From Fusobacterium_C necrophorum_A (GTDB lineage Bacteria; Fusobacteriota; Fusobacteriia; Fusobacteriales; Fusobacteriaceae): a DNA stretch of 22,981 bases. The DNA lies in contig NZ_SBAP01000027.1 in NCBI RefSeq assembly GCF_004134945.1, forward strand, positions 1 through 22,981. Direction: 5' to 3'. Below are positions 8,958-16,434 of this stretch, one piece after another. Within the stretch, counting starts at the first letter, position 1. Every line of letters starts with the position of its first letter. Both the position numbers and the translations under genes were made by a program. The notes below the pieces were generated by a model. It was not told where the DNA came from, searched no databases, and saw nothing but the letters and a program-made list of their open reading frames with translations.

Positions 8958-8983
8958 TTAAAAATAGAAATAATCATTTCTAT
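8958..8983 (-). terminator. Perfect 8-bp inverted repeat plus T run between chrA and brxC
   Basis: ATAGAAAT and ATTTCTAT are perfect inverted arms separated by 4 nt (8964-8983), followed on the minus strand by a run of five T. It lies 38 nt past the chrA stop, so it may be a weak AT-rich terminator for the chrA pair. It also lies about 35 nt upstream of the brxC -10, so it could instead be an operator for a BREX regulator. The sequence does not decide between these. Confidence 0.35.
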
Positions 8984-9020
8984 GTCTTTTCAAAAATATT
9001 CCCTTTCCATATTTATAAAA

Positions 9021-9577
9021 TTAAAAGCCATAAAATACAATCCCGAATACAGCAGACAGCATGATGAAATTCATACTTGAAAGTTTCTTTCCTACTATCT
9101 TTTGTGGTAAAAAGCTTAAAAGGGACAGAAACAATACGAGTAGCAATGCCCGAATATCCAATTTTTTCTCCCCATGAAGTCCCGTATTTGTCAATATCAT
9201 ATACATTCCTGTCGCAAATATAATTCCAATCATACAGGGTTTCACACCTCGAAGTATGGCACGAACATATTTGTTTTCCAACATATTTTTTAATACAATC
9301 ATAAGAAGAAGAACCATGAAAAAAGAGGGAAGAATCACTGCAATCGTTGAAAGAACTGCACCCCAAAAACCGGCTTGACTGCTTCCTATGTAAGTAGCTA
9401 AATTTACCATGATAGGTCCCGGTGTACTCTCGCTGACTGCAATCATATAAGTCAATTCTTCTTCCGTCAACCAAGCATAGGAGAGAACAATCTCTCGAAT
9501 GAGCGGAATGGCTAAGCACCGCCAAATGCAAAGCATCCCACCTTCAGAAAGCCAATCACTAAGTTGATATAAATCAT
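9021..9577 (-). pseudogene. chrA: Chromate transporter family protein, second half-size gene, frameshifted
   Basis: CHR-family membrane protein (chromate/sulfate type transporter; short forms act as pairs). The ATG at 9577 overlaps the upstream chrA stop as ATGA, the usual coupling for such pairs. Translation gives MIYINLVIGFLKVGCFAFGG then Ala and an in-frame TAG at 9514-9512. Shifting by one base directly at that point restores a full-length CHR domain: IPLIREIVL, then SESTPGPIMVNLATYIG (the family's STPGP motif), then several hydrophobic segments to a TAA at 9023-9021. The expected motif is FGG-x-YA-IPLI, so a net loss of one base (or four) within GCTTAGCC explains it. Repaired length would be about 185 residues, matching its partner. 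No homopolymer lies there to suggest slippage. Either a real recent inactivation or a sequencing error; an internal restart at the ATG at 9536 would lack the first helix. Confidence 0.82.
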
Positions 9578-10152
9578 TTTTTATCCCCTCTTTTCCCTCT
9601 CTTATTCTCTGTTATCAACATAAAAACCAAACTGAAAACACCGAAAAACAACATTAAAAGAACAGAAGAAATCCTAAGAGAAAATAAGAAAATCAGTAAC
9701 ATCATCATAGCGGCACACAACATAATTCCCCGAGATAATTTATTTTTCGGCATTTTCTTTAGCATCGTAACAGCAGCATTGAGAATAAGAATTCCTACAT
9801 AAACTTTAATCCCTTTCAAAGCATGAGCAATCCATTGAATTTTCAAAAAATTGTCAAAAAAGATAGAAATAATAAAAATAACAACAAAAGAAGGAAACAC
9901 CATTCCAAGAGTCGAAATAACAGCACCGATAAGACCGGCTTGTTTATATCCGATAAAAGTTGCACAATTGATTGCAATAGGACCGGGAGTAGATTCTGCA
10001 ATCACAGTTACATTCATCATATCTTCATGACTAATCCATTTCTTTTTCTCTATACAATTTTCTTCCATGAAAGAAATCATGGCATAACCGCCACCGAAAG
10101 TAAAAAAACCTATTTTACAAAAAGTGATAAATAATTCCAAGAGCAGTTTCAT
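9574..10152 (-). CDS. chrA: Chromate transporter family protein, first half-size gene
   Basis: Short-chain CHR family membrane protein of 192 residues, carrying one CHR domain instead of the two of long ChrA. Near the N-terminus it has FGGGYAMISF (about 19-28) and later AESTPGPIAINCATFIGYKQ (about 52-71), both characteristic of the family. Several hydrophobic segments follow, ending in a Lys/Arg-rich tail. The start has a strong GGAGGGGAT ribosome binding site. It overlaps the second chr gene by 4 nt, as expected for partners forming one transporter. Because that partner is frameshifted, the pair may be non-functional. The substrate is not certain: family members are named for chromate, but many have no tested substrate. 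No convincing promoter was seen in the 86 nt upstream after the purA terminator. Confidence 0.9.
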   Translation of the reverse strand: MKLLLELFITFCKIGFFTFGGGYAMISFMEENCIEKKKWISHEDMMNVTVIAESTPGPIAINCATFIGYKQAGLIGAVISTLGMVFPSFVVIFIISIFFDNFLKIQWIAHALKGIKVYVGILILNAAVTMLKKMPKNKLSRGIMLCAAMMMLLIFLFSLRISSVLLMLFFGVFSLVFMLITENKRGKRGDKK

Positions 10153-10192
10153 GATATCCCCTCCCTCATATACTTTTCAATACTATGTAAAA

Positions 10193-10224
10193 CCAAAAAA
10201 ATAAGGAGGATTTTTACGTCCCCC
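10193..10224 (-). terminator. Intrinsic terminator after purA
   Basis: On the minus strand, GGGGGA and TCCTCC pair (six pairs, one G-U) around an 8-nt loop and are followed by TTATTTTTTT. It lies 14 nt past the purA stop and would end the ymdB-to-purA transcript before the chrA pair. Confidence 0.75.
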
Positions 10225-10238
10225 TTCCCTTTCATTTC

Positions 10239-11516
10239 CTAAATCTCATGAATATGAATATTTTGCGTTCTATCCGGTCCCACGGACACCACGGAAATCT
10301 TACATTTTACAATTTCTTCAATTCTCTTCAAATATTTCTTACAATTTTCAGGGAGATCTTCATACTTTTTTACCTTCGTAATGTCTTCATCCCAACCGTC
10401 CAATTCTTCATAAATCGGTTTTGCTCTATATAGCAGGTCGGTATTTGCCGGAACGCTTTCATATCTTTCTCCGTCAATTTCATAGGCAGTACAAATTTTC
10501 AATTTTCCCAAGCCGCTCAACACGTCAATTTTAGTGATAACAATGTCTGTCAATCCGTTGATCATCGTAGCATATCTTCCCACAACCAAGTCCAGCCATC
10601 CGCATCTTCTCGGTCTTCCGGTAACAGCTCCGTATTCTCCTCCGATTTGTCTCACTTTTTCGCCAAATTCTCCCGATAGTTCCGTTACAAAAGGTCCTTC
10701 TCCCACTCGAGTGGTATAGGCTTTCATCACACCGATTCCCTTATCAATTTTTCTTGGAGAAACTCCGGCTCCTGTCGTAACTCCCCCCGTTGTTGGAGAA
10801 GAAGAAGTGACATAAGGATAGGTTCCATAGTTGATATCCAACATCATCGCCTGTGCTCCTTCAAAGAGCACCAATTTATTTTCATCCAAAGCTTTGTTTA
10901 CGATAGGAATCGTATCCTTGATTCTATGTTTAATTTTTTCAATATATCCTTGGTACTCTGCTAAAATTTTATCATAATCCAAAGGTTCTACTCCATAGAT
11001 TTTGGTAAAAATTTCATTTTTCATTGCTAAATTTCTTTTTAATTTTTCTTCAAATTGAGGCATATCCAACAAATCGGCCATTCGAATTCCATAACGACTG
11101 ATTTTATCTTCATAACAAGGTCCGATTCCTTTTTTGGTAGTTCCTATTTTTAGTCCGCCCTCTTTTGCTTCTCGAAGTTCGTCCAATTTTACATGATATG
11201 GCATAATGACTTGAGCTCTGTCGCTGATAATCACATGATCCGTTTTCGCTCCTCTCGTTTCCAAAGAAGCCAACTCTTCCAATAAAACTTTCGGATCGAC
11301 AACAACTCCCGGTCCTATCACACAAGTTCCTCCATGCAATACTCCGGAAGGTAATAATTTCAAAATAAATTTTTCTCCGTTTACCACCACGGTATGCCCT
11401 GCATTATTTCCCCCTTGAAAACGTACCACATAATCCGCTCTATCCGCTAAAACGTCAATGATTTTTCCTTTTCCTTCGTCTCCCCATTGAGTTCCCACTA
11501 CCACATATCCTGCCAT
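10239..11516 (-). CDS. purA: Adenylosuccinate synthetase
   Basis: Catalyses IMP + aspartate + GTP to adenylosuccinate, the first committed step from IMP to AMP, in the cytoplasm. At 425 residues it is the family's usual length. Visible motifs are GTQWGDEGKGK near the N-terminus (GTP-binding loop with the catalytic Asp), NNAGHTV, GTTKKGIGPCYEDK, TTRVGEGPFVTEL and TGRPRRCGWLDLV. The ATG has AGGAGG 7 nt upstream, and the trmB stop overlaps that ribosome binding site. It is the last gene of the ymdB operon and is followed by a hairpin terminator. Nothing odd was seen; the call is secure. Confidence 0.98.
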   Translation of the reverse strand: MAGYVVVGTQWGDEGKGKIIDVLADRADYVVRFQGGNNAGHTVVVNGEKFILKLLPSGVLHGGTCVIGPGVVVDPKVLLEELASLETRGAKTDHVIISDRAQVIMPYHVKLDELREAKEGGLKIGTTKKGIGPCYEDKISRYGIRMADLLDMPQFEEKLKRNLAMKNEIFTKIYGVEPLDYDKILAEYQGYIEKIKHRIKDTIPIVNKALDENKLVLFEGAQAMMLDINYGTYPYVTSSSPTTGGVTTGAGVSPRKIDKGIGVMKAYTTRVGEGPFVTELSGEFGEKVRQIGGEYGAVTGRPRRCGWLDLVVGRYATMINGLTDIVITKIDVLSGLGKLKICTAYEIDGERYESVPANTDLLYRAKPIYEELDGWDEDITKVKKYEDLPENCKKYLKRIEEIVKCKISVVSVGPDRTQNIHIHEI

Positions 11517-11527
11517 GCTATAGCCTC

Positions 11528-12232
11528 CTATTTTACTTTTTGAATTTCTATATAGTTAATATTTTTATTATGCTTGTATAAAAAAAGATGTTCAAATTCT
11601 GTTTTAATATTGTTTTCCGCCTTTTCGCTTTGATGTAAATCAGAAGTATGATAAATCACTTGATAATGTTCCAAACTACCCACCAATGCCAAAACATCTT
11701 GATAGTATTGATCATGATCCGTTTTAAAAAACAGGACTCCCCCTACTTTTAAGATGGAATCTAAAGAAGAGAACAACTTTTCTTGAATCATCCGATTCTT
11801 TTCATTTCCTTCCCAAGGATCCGGAAAATTGATGTATAAGCCTGACAACTCTTCTTTTCCTAAAAACTCTGACAATTCTTCTCCACGTCTTCTCAAAAAT
11901 ACCACATTGTTCAAGCTTTCTTTTTGACATTTGGAAGCAGCTAAACACAAACGTTTAAATCGAAGTTCCAAACCGATAAAGTTGCGTTCCGGATGTCTTT
12001 TTGCAATTTCTTTGGTAAAATTTCCACTTCCTGTTCCAATCTCCAAATAGATCGGATTTTCATTTTTAAAGAATTCTTTCCACTTCCCCTTATAATCATT
12101 CATCATTTTCTTTTTAAAGAGAATATAATCGGGAAAATCCAACAATCTTAACATATAAGGATTGTAATTATTTCTCGGTTTCTTGAAAAAATAACTCCAT
12201 AATTCTTCTATTTCTTTTTCTTTATGTTCCAT
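11528..12232 (-). CDS. trmB: tRNA (guanine-N7)-methyltransferase
   Basis: Methylates G46 in the variable loop of tRNAs using S-adenosylmethionine. 234 residues, normal length. The SAM motif LEIGTGSGNF is at about 63-72 and the family signature NFPDPW at 135-140; the segment after the signature is EGNEKNR rather than the more common basic PKKRH-type run. The C-terminus contains KTDHDQYYQD, also typical. The start ATG overlaps the end of waaA by 25 nt, pointing to translational coupling. Only 11 nt separate its stop from purA. Confidence 0.94.
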   Translation of the reverse strand: MEHKEKEIEELWSYFFKKPRNNYNPYMLRLLDFPDYILFKKKMMNDYKGKWKEFFKNENPIYLEIGTGSGNFTKEIAKRHPERNFIGLELRFKRLCLAASKCQKESLNNVVFLRRRGEELSEFLGKEELSGLYINFPDPWEGNEKNRMIQEKLFSSLDSILKVGGVLFFKTDHDQYYQDVLALVGSLEHYQVIYHTSDLHQSEKAENNIKTEFEHLFLYKHNKNINYIEIQKVK

Positions 12233-13437
12233 TGAGCCTCTCTTTCTAAAATTTTCTTTCCAACCTCTTTGTTTTCTTGTAAAAAGTTTCTCACTTCTTT
12301 TCGTATGCTTTGAGATTGTTTTTCTATCTTATCAATAGCTTCTACTATTTCTTCCGAATTTCTTACCTGATAGCCGATTCCTCTCTCCAAAACAGTTTTG
12401 GCGATTTCTTTCACATTTTGAGTATACGGTCCGAAGATAGGAGTTTTTTCATAGGATAAGGGTTCCAATAAACTATGTCCCCCGATATTCACTAAAGTCG
12501 CTCCGACAAAGCTAACGTCCGCAATGGAATACAGTTTTCGCAGTACTCCCATCCTATCTACCAACAATACGGAAAATTCCTGTTCCCTCTTAAAATCACT
12601 ATACTTTTGATAGGAAATCTTTCTTTCCTGTAATACTGTTTCCACTTCCGGAACTCTTTCCAAATGTCTGGGTACCAATACTAACCTATAGTTCTTTAGC
12701 TTTTGAAATGCATCCAAGAGAATATCATACTCTCCCGTTCTGGTGCTTCCTGCCACCCAGACACGATGAGCTTGAAGACAAAATTCTCGACGATATGCTT
12801 CCCGTTCCTCTTCAGAATAGCTTGGCATGGGAATATCAAATTTCAAATTTCCTACCGTGTAACAGTCTTCCTTCTTTGCTCCCAGACTGATGTAACGTTT
12901 TTTATCTTCCTCAGTTTGCACATAAAAACTTTCTATTTTCTGTAAAACTGCTTTTAATAGAAATTTTATTTTTTGATAACGTCGAAAACTTTTGCCGGAA
13001 ATTCTACCATTGACCACAACCACTCTCGCCTCTTGATGACAAAAAGTGATGAGATTGGGCCAAAGCTCCGTTTCGATAAGGTATAAATTTTGCAAGGAAA
13101 TCTTGTCCAAAATCTTCTGAATGGATGTTTTATCATCCAAAGGAAAATATAGAATATGAACTCTTTCCTCTTCTCCATATTTTTGTAGAGCCGTTTCTCT
13201 TCCGGTATCCGTAAATACCGTTAATAAAATATCTCCCTCAAAGTTTTCCAAACAGGTTTGTAAAAATTGTTCCAACAAATTGACTTCTCCAACGGAAGAA
13301 GCATGTATCCAAATATGAATATTTTTAGATAAAACGTCATAATTTTGTAAAAGTCTGCTACGAATAAATTCTTTTTGTTTTCGACTTCCTAAAATAGAAA
13401 TCATAGTCAAAAGAAATCTATGACATCGAGAATACAT
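12208..13437 (-). CDS. waaA: 3-deoxy-D-manno-octulosonic acid (Kdo) transferase
   Basis: Transfers Kdo from CMP-Kdo to lipid A at the inner face of the cytoplasmic membrane; its presence shows the organism makes Kdo-containing lipopolysaccharide. 409 residues. Family landmarks are HASSVGEVN (45-53, with the catalytic-base type Glu at 51), FTDTGRETA (75-83), ETELWPNLI (122-130), AGSTRTGE (229-236) and VGATLVNIGGHSLLEPL (311-327), the GT-B donor-site region. The N-terminal hydrophobic segment is short compared with the clear anchor helix in many homologues. The ATG follows a GAGG-containing ribosome binding site; the gap from cmk is 9 nt and it overlaps trmB by 25 nt. Confidence 0.94.
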   Translation of the reverse strand: MYSRCHRFLLTMISILGSRKQKEFIRSRLLQNYDVLSKNIHIWIHASSVGEVNLLEQFLQTCLENFEGDILLTVFTDTGRETALQKYGEEERVHILYFPLDDKTSIQKILDKISLQNLYLIETELWPNLITFCHQEARVVVVNGRISGKSFRRYQKIKFLLKAVLQKIESFYVQTEEDKKRYISLGAKKEDCYTVGNLKFDIPMPSYSEEEREAYRREFCLQAHRVWVAGSTRTGEYDILLDAFQKLKNYRLVLVPRHLERVPEVETVLQERKISYQKYSDFKREQEFSVLLVDRMGVLRKLYSIADVSFVGATLVNIGGHSLLEPLSYEKTPIFGPYTQNVKEIAKTVLERGIGYQVRNSEEIVEAIDKIEKQSQSIRKEVRNFLQENKEVGKKILEREAQWNIKKKK

Positions 13438-13446
13438 TTACCTCAC

Positions 13447-14103
13447 CTATCTTTTTTGATCAATTTCTTTGGAAACTCTTGCGACAACTTCGTCAATACT
13501 CATAGCACTGCTGTCGATTTCAATCGCATCCTCCGCCTTTCGTAAAGGACTTTCTTTTCTTGTGGAATCAATATGATCTCTTTCCTGAATAGACTGAAGA
13601 ACTTCTTCATAGGAAATTCTTTCTCCCTTTGCCTGATATTCCAAAAATCTTCGCTTTGCTCTTTCTTCTGCGGAAGCTAAGAGAAAAATTTTCACATTCG
13701 CCTCGGGAAAGACTACAGTTCCTATGTCTCTTCCATCCAAAATGACTTCTTTCCCTTTTGCAATTTCTCTCTGCAAATATACCAATTGTTCTCGAACTGC
13801 TTTCAAAGCTGCAATCTCGGAAACATGAGAGCTCACTTTCGGCCCTCGTATTTCTTCGGAAACATCCTCTCCATTGACAAAAAAAGCTTCCTCCTTCATA
13901 TCTAACCGTACCCCTTGTAAAGCTTTCCGACAAACTTCTTCCTTATTCCAAGCAATGGAATGTTTCAAGAAAAACCAAGTAATCATTCGATACATTGCTC
14001 CCGTATCCACATAAGTAAAATGATACTGCTTTGCAATCTTTTTTGCAATGGTACTTTTTCCGCTTCCTGCAGGTCCGTCTAAAGCTACAATAAACTCTTT
14101 CAT
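13447..14103 (-). CDS. cmk: Cytidylate kinase
   Basis: Phosphorylates CMP and dCMP with ATP. CMP is also released by Kdo transferase, which may be a metabolic link to the adjacent waaA, though operon packing is an equally good explanation. About 218 residues. P-loop GPAGSGKST at 10-18, VDTGAMYR at 32-39 and DGRDIGT at 123-129 are diagnostic. I chose the ATG at 14103 because GGAGG lies just upstream and the protein then begins MKEFIVALDGPAG as in homologues; a longer open frame to 14139 would run into prmA. Spacing is 8 nt from prmA and 9 nt to waaA. Confidence 0.96.
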   Translation of the reverse strand: MKEFIVALDGPAGSGKSTIAKKIAKQYHFTYVDTGAMYRMITWFFLKHSIAWNKEEVCRKALQGVRLDMKEEAFFVNGEDVSEEIRGPKVSSHVSEIAALKAVREQLVYLQREIAKGKEVILDGRDIGTVVFPEANVKIFLLASAEERAKRRFLEYQAKGERISYEEVLQSIQERDHIDSTRKESPLRKAEDAIEIDSSAMSIDEVVARVSKEIDQKR

Positions 14104-14111
14104 TTTTCCTC

Positions 14112-15041
14112 CTAAGCTCGTATTGCCAAAGCCCTCCATTCCCCTTTTGCTAAGACCTTCTCTATCTTCATTCCTGCCGCTTCCACAGCAGCTATGACTT
14201 CATTCACCTTGTCCTCAATAATTCCTGAAAAAATAATTTTCCCTCCTGTTTTAACCACGGAAGAAATATCTTTTAGCAGTAACAACAAAACATCTGCTAA
14301 AATATTAGCTACTACGACATCGTAGGATTTTGCTTCAATCTTTTCAATTAAATTTCCATGCAATACTTCATATTTTTCTTTAGGAACGGCATTCAATTCC
14401 AAATTTTCATGGGCAACTTCCACAGCCAATTCATCAATATCCACTCCACAGACAAATCTTGCCCCCAACTTCTCTGCCACAATCATCAAAATTCCGGAAC
14501 CTGTTCCGACATCCAATACGGTTTCTCCCACTTTTATCTTTTCTTCCATCAGATCAACACAAAGAGAGGTAGTAGGATGGGAGCCTGTTCCGAAAGCCCT
14601 TCCCGGATCCAGTTCAATCACCTTTTCTCCCTCTGCCGCCTCATACTCTCTCCAAGTCGGTTTTACTACAAATTGAGAGGAAATTTTCTCAGGATATAGA
14701 TATTTCTTCCAACTGTTTTGATAATCTTCTTCCTCATGTTCATAAAAATCAATGCTATATACGACTTCTTCATCCTGTCCAAATTTTTCTTCAAACACTT
14801 GTATTAAAGTTTCCTGTCGTTTTTTGGCATAAAAATTCATTGGAAAATAAGCGGATACCGAATGATTTCTCATCAAAAAACTACTTTCCTCTTTATAGTA
14901 ATCCAAAGGATGTTTCTTTTCCAAAGGCTCTTCTATCTGCAAGCCTGTCACTCCAAACTCATAAAAAATATCACAAATTTGTTTTTGATATTTTTGAATC
15001 TCGTCGCTTTCAAAAATAACTTTTACTTCCATTACTTTCAT
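14112..15041 (-). CDS. prmA: Ribosomal protein L11 methyltransferase
   Basis: Trimethylates ribosomal protein L11 using S-adenosylmethionine. About 309 residues. The N-terminal region is the substrate-binding domain; LDPGRAFGTGSHPTT (144-158) is the PrmA signature and LDVGTGSG (176-183) the SAM motif I, followed by VANILADVL in place of a canonical NPPY-type motif, as in the family. The ATG at 15041 forms an ATGA overlap with the ymdB stop and has GGAG 6 nt upstream; an upstream TTG at 15053 is less likely. The gene sits in the compact ymdB-to-purA operon. Confidence 0.95.
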   Translation of the reverse strand: MKVMEVKVIFESDEIQKYQKQICDIFYEFGVTGLQIEEPLEKKHPLDYYKEESSFLMRNHSVSAYFPMNFYAKKRQETLIQVFEEKFGQDEEVVYSIDFYEHEEEDYQNSWKKYLYPEKISSQFVVKPTWREYEAAEGEKVIELDPGRAFGTGSHPTTSLCVDLMEEKIKVGETVLDVGTGSGILMIVAEKLGARFVCGVDIDELAVEVAHENLELNAVPKEKYEVLHGNLIEKIEAKSYDVVVANILADVLLLLLKDISSVVKTGGKIIFSGIIEDKVNEVIAAVEAAGMKIEKVLAKGEWRALAIRA

Positions 15042-15814
15042 TCTTCTCTCCAAGCAATTCTTTCGATTTGTACTGTTTTTCCATTTTCCTCATCAATATC
15101 CAAAACAATTCCGTGTAACATTTCATTTCCTTCCGCTACTTCAAAACGCTGCGGCAAAGCTGTTAAAAATTTAGGAAGAATACATTCCACTTTCATTCCA
15201 ATCACACCGTTTTCAGAACCCGTCATTCCTACATCCGTGATATAGGAAGTCCCCTGTGGTAAAATTTTCTCGTCCGCCGTTTGAATGTGGGTATGAGTTC
15301 CATAGACACTGGATACGTTTCCATCCAAGAACCAACCCAAAGCAATTTTTTCGGAACTTGCCTCCGCATGAAAATCTACAATGATAATATTTGTTTCTTT
15401 TTGTATTTCTGAAAGAACTTTCTCCGCCACTCGAAACGGACAGTCCGTAGCCGGCATAAATACTCTCCCCTGTAGAGAGAGAACAGCTATTTTTTTCCCT
15501 TTTTTGCTTGGTAAAATGGAATATCCCAATCCGGGAACTCCTTCCGGATAATTACAAGGTCGAATCACTCGATTGCTCTGATTTAAAAAGGTATAGAATT
15601 CTTTCTTATCCCAAGTATGATTTCCTCCCGTGATGATGTCAATTCCCCAAGATAAAAATTCCATTGCAATTTTTTCCGTAATTCCGAAACCGGCAGCTGC
15701 ATTTTCTCCATTGACAATGATAAAATCATAAGTTTCTTTGTATTTTTCTAAATACGATTTTAAAGTCTTTCTTCCCGGTCGTCCAACAATATCCCCGACT
15801 ACCAATATTTTCAT
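15038..15814 (-). CDS. ymdB: YmdB-family metallophosphoesterase
   Basis: TIGR00282-type metallophosphoesterase; the Bacillus subtilis homologue YmdB hydrolyses 2',3'-cyclic nucleotides. Metal-site motifs are GDIVGRPG (Asp8), NGEN (35-38), GGNHTWD (63-69), DFHAEASSEK and GTHTHIQTAD. Using the ATG at 15814 gives 258 residues and the standard N-terminus MKILVVGDIVG. An in-frame ATG at 15841 would add nine residues, but it sits only about 13 nt past the -10 box, leaving almost no leader for its ribosome binding site; I therefore prefer 15814. First gene of the six-gene operon, overlapping prmA by ATGA. Confidence 0.93.
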   Translation of the reverse strand: MKILVVGDIVGRPGRKTLKSYLEKYKETYDFIIVNGENAAAGFGITEKIAMEFLSWGIDIITGGNHTWDKKEFYTFLNQSNRVIRPCNYPEGVPGLGYSILPSKKGKKIAVLSLQGRVFMPATDCPFRVAEKVLSEIQKETNIIIVDFHAEASSEKIALGWFLDGNVSSVYGTHTHIQTADEKILPQGTSYITDVGMTGSENGVIGMKVECILPKFLTALPQRFEVAEGNEMLHGIVLDIDEENGKTVQIERIAWREE

Positions 15815-15854
15815 CTCAATTCTCTCTTTCTTCTTTTTCATTCGTTACCTTATC

Positions 15855-15863
15855 ATTATATCA
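15855..15863 (-). promoter_or_regulatory. Extended -10 promoter of the ymdB-purA operon
   Basis: Minus-strand TGATATAAT, identical to the brxC promoter core (both read TGATATAATGA). No -35 resembling TTGACA is seen at 16-18 nt. It lies between the HU terminator and ymdB, so the operon has its own promoter. Confidence 0.6.
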
Positions 15864-15892
15864 AATCTTTCATAGAATTACTAGTATATTCC

Positions 15893-15930
15893 AAAAAGAA
15901 AAAGGAGCTCGTCTGAACACGAAGACTCCT
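15893..15930 (-). terminator. Intrinsic terminator after the HU gene
   Basis: AGGAG and CTCCT form the base, and TCGT and ACGA an inner stem with asymmetric bulges. On the minus strand the stem is followed by TTTTTCTTTTT. It lies 23 nt past the HU stop and insulates HU from the ymdB operon. Confidence 0.7.
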
Positions 15931-15953
15931 CTTTTCTTTCTATGGCTCAAAAT

Positions 15954-16271
15954 TTATTTTGCTTTTTTACTTCCTTTTTTTGCTTTCTTTTCTACAACAT
16001 TTACTTTTTCAGCCAATGCTTTTCCGGCTTTAAATCTTACCACTTTTTTAGCAGGTACATCCATTTTTTCTTTTGTTCTAGGGTTTACACAAGTTCTTGC
16101 TTCTCGAACTGAAGTTTCAAACTTTCCGAATCCCATAAAAGCAACCCCGTCCCCGGCAACCAAAGTTTCTTCTACTGTGTTCAAGAAAGCTGCAACCAAT
16201 TTTTCAGCTTCTGTTTTTGTTTTCAATTCAGCGTTTTTTGCAAATAGTGCGATAAAATCTTTTTTATTCAT
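15954..16271 (-). CDS. hup: HU/IHF-family DNA-binding protein
   Basis: Small basic nucleoid protein that bends DNA as a dimer. 105 residues from the ATG at 16271, which has GGAGGG 5 nt upstream; a longer open frame to 16322 lacks such a site and would begin in the promoter region. The helical N-terminal half is followed by GDGVAFMGFGKFE (40-52) and the DNA-contacting arm around CVNPRTKEKM (61-70). The tail KKAKKGSKKAK adds lysines beyond the usual 90-residue HU, as in some other bacterial HUs. Monocistronic, with its own promoter and terminator. Confidence 0.95.
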   Translation of the reverse strand: MNKKDFIALFAKNAELKTKTEAEKLVAAFLNTVEETLVAGDGVAFMGFGKFETSVREARTCVNPRTKEKMDVPAKKVVRFKAGKALAEKVNVVEKKAKKGSKKAK

Positions 16272-16304
16272 CTTTTCCCTCCTAAATTTATTCTTGTTAT
16301 CCTT

Positions 16305-16333
16305 ACAATAGCATTTTTTCATGGAAAATTCAA
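16305..16333 (-). promoter_or_regulatory. Promoter of the HU gene
   Basis: Minus-strand -35 TTGAAT (16328-16333), a 17-nt spacer, then TGC-TATTGT (-10 at 16305-16310 with TGn extension). The leader would be about 27 nt and contains GGAGGG. Confidence 0.65.
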
Positions 16334-16384
16334 TAGTTTTTTAGAGTTTTTTCACATTCTTCTCTTTTTTCTTTTTTTAAAATA

Positions 16385-16393
16385 TGTTAAAAT
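16385..16393 (+). promoter_or_regulatory. Putative extended -10 promoter of the debranching-enzyme gene
   Basis: Plus-strand TGTTAAAAT, one mismatch from TATAAT with the TGn extension, 41 nt before the start codon. The region upstream is a T-rich tract without a clear -35. Divergent from the HU promoter. Confidence 0.45.
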
Positions 16394-16434
16394 AAAGGAG
16401 ATAAAATATATAAAAAATCAAGAAGGGAATCAAG

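Noticed and set aside
9013..9531. A 172-codon minus-strand frame overlapping the chrA remnant
   Set aside because: Its translation is Cys/Ser/Arg-rich with no family features, while the overlapping frame is a clear CHR domain.
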